Assembly: GCA_021432635.1 (NCBI GenBank)
Contig: MU270038.1
Span: 682,001 to 746,000, forward strand
Length of the DNA: 64,000 bases
Reading direction: 5' to 3'
Origin: Thozetella sp. PMI_491
Lineage: Eukaryota > Ascomycota > Sordariomycetes > Chaetosphaeriales > Chaetosphaeriaceae
In this document: positions 55,795 through 64,000 of the stretch, one piece after another
Position numbering within the stretch: the first letter of the stretch is position 1
Layout of the letters: each line of letters begins with the position of its first letter
Made by a program: the position numbers and the translations under genes
The notes under the pieces: generated by a model
The model's database searches: none
The model's input: only the letters and a program-made list of their open reading frames with translations
Told to the model about the DNA's origin: nothing

Positions 55795-58700
55795 GGAGAA
55801 AGATCCATCTCTATCCAAGGCTGTTGTGGGATCTAGAATTAGCCAGTGGGGCCTGTGGACTGAAACCCGGATGCAAAGGTGAACCTCACAGGCAAAACAT
55901 CGCCGTCTATCGTGCGGCACCCCATTAGGCAAGTCACCGAGCCTCGCTAACCCGGGTGTCCCGAGTTGCCGCCAAGGGCTCGAGAAACGGGGGAGTGCTC
56001 TGAGTCGATACATATCTTGCACAGCGGCAAGGGTGAAATCGGGTTCGAGTCCGAGATGGAAGAAGTCTGGGGTGGATGAAGCGAGGCAAGCTGTTTAAGA
56101 GGTGACCAGGGCTGTCCTCCCGGCCCACATCGTGGGCTCTGACTTGCCGCTGGTCTGATTTCCCTCGATAAATGCGGTTGAATAGCCGAGCGGGAGAGGA
56201 CGCTACCGTTCACCAACACCTACACACCGCGAGTCTGCTCTCATGCAGGAAACGATAAACAGGCGGGGGACGGCGAATTAGGAGTTGAACTAACAGGTAC
56301 GCAGAAAGTAACCCTGCTCGAAGCGGCAGCCACTAGCGATAGCCAGCTATTGATGAGTCCGCATCCCAAAGAGGCTTTCTCACCGTAGCCCACGCCCGCT
56401 GGGGAAGTACGGAGGACGCTACTGGCCACCATCTACATGGGAGCCGAGAGCGGGGGAGGATGAGGGAGGCAGCTCGGGCAGATGTCGACGCGTCGTTGCC
56501 CGAGAGGGCTGCCGCCATACAGTGTCACATGCATTAGCCAGCTGGGTAGTATCCTGACGTATGTGGAGGCCGAGATTCTGTTCCAGATGCCCTTCCAGGT
56601 GAGGCGGTTTACCCTAATCCTTGACTTATAGCTTGGCAAGTACGGCTATCTTTCCCCGGATGGAGAATTCGGGAGCTGGATGACGGTCCCGTCTGAGTCA
56701 GATCCTTAGTGGAAATATCGACACCACCAGAACTCAGACAACCAGAACGATTTAGTCTGTAAAAGGACAAGAAGGACAAGAAGACAAACTGGGACTGGGA
56801 CTGGGACGGTAGAGCAGCCGGGTGGCCGGGTGGCCGGTACAATGGGCACATGGGCGACGGAGAGCGAGCCCGGCGCGCAGAAGCAGGGTCTTCTCGCTTC
56901 AAACCGCCTTCACCAGGCTAGACACCGGGTATGCAGGTGGGTGGCATGAATGGACCGGCAATCTCAACCCGCAGGCGTGTAGAACAGCAGCCCCAACGCC
57001 TATAACTCGATAGAGCGTGCCGTTGGTCTGTTTTTGGCCAGCAAATGTTTCTCAGGCCAGATATCATGTGCCAATCCGCCTTCACTTGTCTCGGCTGTCG
57101 CTCATGGCTCCGGTAACATTGGGCTTATTCCGTGATACCACCCTCCTCGTAGCCCTCAGCTCAAGGTCGAGAAGAGGGGGTGGGCGGTCAAGTCCCGCCT
57201 CTGCAAGATCGTCTGCACTTGCCAAGACAAGACAGAAAAGATGGGCATGCAGTAACCCGAGTGCAATGCGTGTTGAAGAGCAAGATAGCGGGCGCGAGAG
57301 AGAGAATGAGGGCTAGAAGTTGCCATGCAGCATGTCGGTCTGACTAGTTCAGCATATGACAGGGCGATTATGCAGCAATAGGCTTGCGAGGGCTGGCTGG
57401 ACCCTGCCGTGATAGGTTGGCCGAACGCAGGCTGGCACAGACAACTGCAGGCGAAGACTGACCCGTTGTTCCAAACTAAGGCAGTTGGCCTGCCTGTCAA
57501 CCCAGATGTAGCTTCCAGGTCGCCTTAGCGCAGGAAATGTCTCACCACTAGGCACAAGACTACCGCCTCTTGCGCCTTTCGGGTGCGGGAGATTGGACGC
57601 ATCCGCAAGAGGCTCATATAGCGGTGTCCGGTGCATACGACAGGAAGCGTGACGGCAAACAGGAAGGTGGAGAGCAGGTACAAAGAAACCAGCTGCGTCC
57701 AGGACGCCACGAGTTGGTAGAGAGCTGACGGATAGTGCGTACTCGATACAGCCACTCTCGGCGAGGGGGGTGCCCGGCTGTACGGATGGTCAGACGGTCA
57801 GTGGTAGCCCTGGCGGACTGTGCTAGGTGGGCCTGTTATTTCGCTCCCCGTTGAGTTGCCAGCCTCTCTCAGCCAGTATCGGCATGCAGCGGCGGCTGTT
57901 CAAGAGGCGCGCGGCACTCCCCGTGCCACTCGGCGGCCGTTCTCTGCCATGCTTCGGCCCTTCCGGAGCTAGTTCCGCGGCAACGCAGCTGCCCGCCATG
58001 TTGTACGGACAGGTCTCATGGGTTTCTCGAAAGCTGGTGTTCGAGAAGGTGCGGTACCTGCGAAGGATCAGGCTCAGGTCAACATCACGACCTCGCGAGA
58101 GAGACATTCAGGACCGGTAGGCGGCGATCATGCGGGACCCGCCTTTCACTTCTGGCGGGCAAGCTACTGCCTCTAGGCAGCCTATTTCCTCTCTTGGGAG
58201 GTGTGTGAAATGGCGCTGGTACATATGTGGCTGCGCATGCGCGTCGACTGGTACCATACGTTCAGGAGGAGGGCCAGGATGAATCCGAGACGAGGATTCC
58301 CGGTATGAAACGCGCGATAGGGAAGTGGGCGTGGTGCCCCGAGGGACTTCCCCAACCCGGCAGCACGTCGAGAGCGTCCAGCCCCTCCCTTGCCCGCCGG
58401 CTCAAGTCAATCCCGGGAGCGATCTGCGCAAATTGTCGAGCAATTCTCGGCTGTCGCGCTTGGCTGGCCACCCTCGTATCCGTGAAGGCGGCCGGCCGGG
58501 AGAGACGCGTGGCAAGCCAATCGCCCGACGGCAGAAATAGGAAAGAGGGCACCACCGGGCGGAGGCAGCACCTACCAAGGCAGCGAGCTTTTTGTTTGAC
58601 TTGTCCCGGAAGTTATCCTTGCGCCGCTCGCTACGGCATGGACCCTAACCAACCCAGCTCCTCCAAACTATCTCCACTTAGATCTCTACCGAGATCTAGT

Positions 58701-59413
58701 TGGCTCCAACGATCGCCCCAGGGAGGCTATTTGGTGGGCCTCTCCGCGAAGAATGCCCTGTCGAGAAACTGGCGCACGGAGTGCCCAGTTCGCCCTAACT
58801 GCAGTGGACTGCTGCCCGAACAGCAAGCTTGGCTCTCCCGCGTGCCCATATCGCCTCGGCAACTCGATGGACAGACTCGTCGGCTTAGTGTCATGAAAAG
58901 TCGGCAATTCAAAGAGCCTAGATTAGCGGCGGCGACGTCCCTCGCAGGCTCAGGGGAGGGCCGTCACCAGTCACAAGCAAACTGAACCCCCCCAACATGC
59001 GAATCGAAAATAGTGTATTTGCATTAAAAAATAACAGAGTGGTATCAAGTTCCGTCCTCAGCAAAGACCAGTGCCATGTGCAGGTTCCCCTCCAGGGTCC
59101 ATCACGAGGCCGGTCGGCTTATCATGTGCCTGCCCCCCAATCACGCCGCTGCTCCCTTCCGAGGGTCTGGTAAGATCGAGGCCAAGCTTTCCTGTCAGGC
59201 ACTGCGCATGAAGCACGGATCCCAGGGATCCCCTGACACAGTTATGCCGAACGCCAACCAACGCGTACCCCTCCTCAGCCGTGTCCGCGGCAGGGCCAGC
59301 GAGACTGCCCAACAAATCTGAAGATCAACTGCGTTCGCGTTTTATCCATCGCCATGCGCGAGATTTCGGGAAGCCCCTGAATAATACCGGGTGTGTAAGC
59401 TGCACCTCTCCCA
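55795..59413. other. Gene-poor intergenic region
   Basis: About 3.6 kb between the 5' end of the MOCOS-like gene and the 3' end of the SOD gene. No supported gene. Short tandem repeats lie at 56763-56836: two copies of a ggacaag unit, three of ctggga, two to three of gccgggtg. Frames up to 252 codons (plus, 58227-58985) show no domain or codon bias. Confidence 0.45.
56763..56836 (+). repeat. Cluster of three short tandem repeats
   Basis: Within 75 bases are repeated aaggacaag, ctggga and gccgggtg units, each two to three copies. Probable slippage products; intergenic. Confidence 0.65.
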
Positions 59414-60373
59414 TCAGACCGCGAACATGAGTGCTGCAGCAAACGCCAATGCGCCTGCGCCACTGCTGAGGAAGCTCATGCTCGCGGGCGCAGCGGCGGT
59501 CACAACTGTTTGAGAAGGTGGTGCCGTAGTTGACGAAGAAGGGACATTAAGCACCTTTCCAGTGGTCGTCGAGGTGCTTGTCGCCGTTGACGTCGCCTGG
59601 GCGCTAGAATTGCCCGCTCGAGTGGTGGTGGACGCATCCGAGGGGTAGCTAAAGGTGTCCTCGAGCTTGTAGAAGTTACCGCAAGTGATGCGAGTCTTGT
59701 TTGCAAAGTGCACGACAAAGCTGCGGTTTCCAAAGAAGGCACCGATTCCATCCACTGTCGAGGCGTACCACTCGATGTAGCTGGCCTCGAAAGGGTCTGA
59801 GTCGATCCTGCCGTGCTTGCCGGCCAAGTCGCCGACTTGGCACGTCTGAGATAGGTTGCGGCTGCATGGAATGTCCTCGCCGCGAATGTAGGGGTCCAGG
59901 TGCGCCAAAGTCTTGGTGCAGTTGCCATCCTCGGGGACCGGGTCGACATGAATGTGGTAGGCTATCCGAATCATCAGTGCTCAGGCTCTTCGGTACAGTA
60001 GGGGGGACACAGAACACGTACGGAACGGACCGCCCTCTTTGGGAAGATTGCTGAACCTGACCTTCACCCTGACACCAATGCCATTCGGTGAGGCGACTGC
60101 AGTGATCTCTCCTTTCACGTTGCCACCGTCTGGGAAGGCGTCCTTGTCGAACGCCTCGTCGGGGAGGACAGCCTTGTAGGCAACTCCGGGTGGGTTATTC
60201 TCTACAATAGTGGCATTTCCGAGCTCCTGAAGGCTCAATTAGCAAACGAAGTATATCTGAGCAACGGATAAAGGGCGCCGTACGCCGGTGACAGGTCCGC
60301 CATACTCAATTGCAGCAACGCCGCTGGCGGCGAGCATGCATAGAAGCGAGGCAGCAGCTTGGGATGCGCGCAT
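59414..60373 (-). CDS. GPI-anchored Cu-only superoxide dismutase, 3 exons
   Basis: Extracellular SODs of this type detoxify superoxide at the fungal cell surface (like Candida SOD4/5/6). Minus-strand exons are 60373-60284, 60226-60022 and 59961-59414 (introns 57 and 60 nt), giving 280 residues. Residues 1-21 are a signal peptide. Copper ligands correspond to H101 and H103 (YHIHVDP), H119 (LAHLDPY) and H183 (FVVHF); the active-site Arg is R189 and the disulfide pair C113-C192. The zinc site is broken: the position of human His80 is Q140 in CQVGDLAG, and the His71 equivalent is missing. A Ser/Thr-rich stalk and a hydrophobic C-terminus (SFLSSGAGALAFAAALMFAV) form a GPI signal. N-glycosylation sequons (e.g. 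GNRS, ANKT) are present. Confidence 0.93.
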
Positions 60374-63300
60374 CTTGGAGGCTTTCGTCTTAGAAGATTG
60401 GTAGGAGAGAGGGACGGCTGGAAGAAATTTAGGGGAATTGGTTCCAGATCGAAGGAATTTGGAAGGGTAGTGAGTCTCCGTTTGATGAGATGGTCGTGCG
60501 AACAGAGATGGAGGTCGGGACGGTAGCTCCTTCTCAGGCTGAGCTTCTTCTCCAGCTGCAGGTTTCGAGAAATGTATTACTGGAAAGCGCCGAACGGGAG
60601 TTCCCAGCTCCCTGTAAATTTATCTTTGTCTTCTTGACAAGAGACGTGGCGTGGAAGAGGCGAGAGGTCCCGGGTGGGTTCGGTCCAAGTGACGAGAGTA
60701 AGAAGAAATATAACAAAGAGACAAAGAGGTCGCGAGTGACCCACTTGGCAGTGCTTGACGCGATATAGAAACTCTACTTCCTCTGTCCACTAGGTGAGAT
60801 AATGACGAGGAGCGGACTGTCCACGCAGGAATGACGGTGCCTTGCAGCGAGTCCTGTCGCGGGGTGTGGTGGTTCTTTAAATGAACATGTATGACGAGAC
60901 GGGAGAATCTGATATACAGCCCCGACAGCCCCAGCATCCGCAATCAAGGGGAACCCCTCGCGCAATATCTCGCCAGACGAGTTCGAACGGGCACCCTGGG
61001 TATCTCGGCATCTCATCTCTCCATGCTGCAACCTGCTAGGCCGTGCCCTTTTTGGGGAGCCGGGGCTCGCACCTCCTGCGTACCTTTCCTCACCGTCCGT
61101 CTGGCGCCCGTACGGGCCGGAACGAATGGGACCGCAAGACGCCCAGAGAGATACTTGGCCGGGCGTAAGCCGCACCAAGACCATGGTCCCCCTTCCCCCT
61201 GCTACGGCGAAGAGAAAAGACCGGGGGTACTAGACGCCCTGCGTAGGTAGGTACGAGGAGAGACCCAGGGGGTAGCCTCTAGCGTTACCATGGAGTGTCC
61301 AACCGTTGGGTCAGCGGGCTCGATTCTACGAAGACCTCTAAGCGCGGACCACGATCCATCCCCCCCCCACTCCCATGCTCCCCTGCTTTCTCACCCCCCC
61401 CTGCCCTACGATCTCTTCAAAGTGCGGGTGGGTTAGCGGTATGACCCACGGTAGCACCCACCCTCTTGGACTATCGGGTCTTCAAACGGAAGGAGGGGCT
61501 AGTTTCACCTGCACAGCCTCGTCTCCTCAGCTTTCCGGAGCATCTGAACAACACTAGCTCCTCGGGATGGCGCTCTTCCACCCATTGCACCATTCTACCA
61601 CCGACGCTCCGCGACCAGCGATCGTGACTGCTTCCATCGCCAGCCAGATGGTCTCGCCCGATGCGGCCATTTACTATTTTTGCTAACATCTGGCCAGATG
61701 TTCACGACTCGTCATGCACAGAGGAGGCCGGGCGGATAAAGTTCAGCTCATATTAGCAGAGATTGCGCGTAGGGAACAATTAAGACTTGCGATGCGGGCA
61801 TGACGAAATGATTGTCGATCAATGCGACATGGCTTCCCCCTGCCATATAGTATAGTACGGAAGGCTCCGGTAGATTCAACGCAGAACCGTCACAGTCACA
61901 GCTGCTCCCGCGTCCTGCCATGCACTCCCCGTCACGTTGCCTCCATACTCGAACCAACGGCCGACCTCGGTTCGGTGCATCTCTTTGGTGAGAAGCACGA
62001 CGCCGCTGCAGTGCTGCACCTGAGCCGCATAAGGGGCCAGGCTGGGACCGCTGATCCCAAGGGTCCCTGCATCCCTTCTTGTGATGTGATGCCCGTGCGG
62101 TCCGATCGGTACTAAGTAATACGAGGAGAGGCAACTGTGACGATCGCAGGAGCAACTTGTGCGACTTAGTGCTCATAGGCAGAGCCAACCAGGAGCCGAA
62201 TGCAAGCGATATCACCAAGACTCGCGAGAGTCAGCTGGAGGTACTGCATGAGCGGATGAGGGCCATCACGGCGTGGCTCGGACGAGCGCCTAGCTGTTCC
62301 AACCCCAGCCGTCGCCGCCCTGTGCCCATCGCCTTTTGCGGCCCGGCCGCCGATAATCCGAAGACCTCGTATCGTCCAACGCCGATGCTCTATCTTGCAG
62401 ATTTCAAAACTCGGGGGGCTTTGACATCATCATCAGGAGGCACCAAGCTTTCAGGTTCCAGACAGCTGGCTTCGGGGCACCGGCCGTCGAAAGGCCATGG
62501 CCAGAGCTCCGTGCCCCCCCCCCCGCTGCAACGTCGGACGCTGGGCCTGCTGGGATCCCCTGCGGCGATCTCGGCCAGGGGTGCCGCCCACCAGCGCTAG
62601 CGTCGTTCCTCCTGTCCCGGTGAGCTTGTTTCGTTTCGGCGCAGTCACAACGAGCGCTTGTATCTTCGAACCACCGAACAGACGGCCAGAGAAAAATGAG
62701 GACTGGCTGGGAAATGTTTCTTCGGACTCACCACCCCCGGCAGGTGTTGCGCAACCCGACACGAAAAGAAGCAAGGTGCCGAGAGCGTTGTACCGTTTGG
62801 CAGGAATCAGGATGGTCAGTTGGCAAGGCTCTACCAATTTTACGTGATTGCCCACAGCCGTGGCGGCTAAAGCTAGGCAGCCTGCCACCTAAATCGCTTG
62901 TTCATCCATCCAGAGTGACACTAGACGAGGCCTTTGTGCAGCCCTGCCGAGGAAGCAGCACCTTTTGCTCGGTTCGTCAAAATGGCCTTGGCCTCGGGCA
63001 CGGACTTTAGCGAGGTCGGTTCGCCGCCTTGGTCGACCGTGATACAATTGGCAGCGACCCGGGTTCCTCGGAGGCAGTTGGAGCCGTCGTGGCATGGTGC
63101 TCAGATAGGTTGGCAATGTCTGGGGTTGGCGCTGGCCCAGACTACCTTGCTTTCTAGCCCTACCGCTCCGAGCTGCGCTTGTACATACTCACCCCCCCTC
63201 CCCCCCGGCTCCCCTCACGTTTCAAAACGCAGGCTAGCTCCCGTCAGCGCCTGCGGACTCTTCTCCATTCTTGCTGTCTGGCTGACGGATGGATGCTCAC

Positions 63301-64000
63301 CGAGCACATATCTCGTAGCTGGAAGCACCCCATACCCAGGACCACGGGTGCCAAGACTAGAGACAGGTCTTGGCGCTTGGCATCTGATGGCTAACTTCGC
63401 CGGCAAACACCTCTGCTGATATGCGTCGGCCTACCGATATGCAACAACATCACTAACATACATCATCACGACCCAAATGAGATGTTTCATGCCCTAAAGA
63501 GGGTTGGGGCTCACTTCATGTACTCGAAGGCCACTTCTCTGCGCCCACTGGCGCTGGATAGACGTCCGACAAAGTCGATCCAGTAGAGACACCAGGGAGA
63601 CGCGAGTTTGAGGAGAAATGCATAACTTGCGCACCGAGGCTGTGTCAAAGTCTTTGGGGAGGATACCTAGGTCATCTTGTAGCGCAGCTTCTCCCCGGGT
63701 CCGGCCGGTCCTTTACGCTCCGTTCCTCTGCATCCCTGTGTCAGGTAGCTACCTAACCCCGAGCCACTCATCCGCCTTGATATGATCGGCGCGTCGTCAT
63801 CCCTGCCACACCTTTGCATCCCCCAGGCCCGGGAATCCAGTCTCAACAAAATCGTCTGGCAGGGTAAGAGTCAGCTACGGCGGACTAGCATGGGGAGAAG
63901 CCAAGTCCGGAAAGATATTGGGCAGACCCCGAATAAGTCCCTTTCGAAATACGCACATGGTCTATCCTAGGCTGGGCCCGGTCTAAAACATGTGCTGATA
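60374..64000. other. Gene-poor region at the right end
   Basis: About 3.6 kb. Promoter of the SOD gene at the left. No gene is firmly supported. A minus-strand open frame ending at 61876 with coding-like codon use is reported among the findings. C runs occur at 61360-61368 and 62514-62524. CCTAGGT/TACCTA motifs are near 61240 and 63667-63750. Confidence 0.4.

Noticed and set aside
56470-56703. Plus-strand spliced frame with coding-like residues (AEILFQMPFQ joined to LGKYGYLSPDG)
   Set aside because: The intron would be only 33 nt, shorter than fungal spliceosomal introns, and no start or upstream exon can be fixed; other frames look equally plausible.
58227-58985. 252-codon plus-strand frame
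   Set aside because: Arg/Ser/Pro-rich without bias or domain, as expected from noncoding GC-rich sequence.
1-64000. Transposons, RIP-mutated repeats, CRISPR, biosynthetic cluster
   Set aside because: No transposase, reverse transcriptase, long repeats, AT-rich RIP blocks, spacer arrays or backbone synthase genes are visible.

Overview
This window is nuclear DNA of a filamentous ascomycete, most likely a Sordariomycete. It is GC-rich. Genes lie on both strands and are interrupted by short introns, mostly 50 to 110 nt, with GTRNGT-like donors, CTRAC/CTAAT branch sites and YAG acceptors. The protein set is typical of Pezizomycotina: DopA-like, Mon1, GRASP, Swc6, Wss1, a GPI-anchored Cu-only SOD and a Zn2Cys6 regulator. 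I assembled every gene model by eye, joining open frames across splice sites and checking that the summed exon length is divisible by three. I see no prophage, CRISPR array, rRNA, convincing tRNA, transposon coding region or secondary-metabolite cluster.

Layout. Positions 0.2-13.3 kb carry five plus-strand genes: M1 aminopeptidase, a KEL3-type kelch protein, protein disulfide isomerase, a small mitochondrial membrane protein and the SWR1 subunit Swc6/Vps71. Positions 14-17.7 kb carry two minus-strand genes: a small secreted six-cysteine protein and the DNA-protein crosslink protease Wss1. Positions 18.7-22.5 kb hold two adjacent orphan genes for disordered Ser/Arg/Pro-rich proteins. Positions 22.9-36.6 kb are a tight block: MON1 and DOP1 head to head, TGS1, GRASP/GRH1, OST2 and a DUF202 membrane protein. 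A Zn2Cys6 transcription factor lies at 40.2-41.9 kb (minus). About 12 kb upstream of it contains no gene I can support but many G/C homopolymer tracts. A MOCOS-like class V aminotransferase without a MOSC domain (54.0-55.8 kb) and a GPI-anchored Cu-only superoxide dismutase (59.4-60.4 kb), both minus, follow, separated and flanked by gene-poor DNA.

How the genes fit together. Many of the genes serve the secretory and endomembrane system: PDI (folding), OST2 (N-glycosylation), GRASP (Golgi/unconventional secretion), DOP1 (Golgi-endosome traffic) and MON1 (Rab7 activation). PDI is preceded by an exact match to the yeast UPR element core. The most useful results are: corrected exon structures (the MOCOS-like gene gains two 3' exons, and an in-frame stop in an orphan gene is removed by an intron); the putative dual start of the aminopeptidase; the UPR element; hairpins in promoter regions; and the large G-tract-rich desert upstream of the transcription factor. 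I did not find evidence for a wholly new biological system, and several calls, especially the orphan genes, remain without function.
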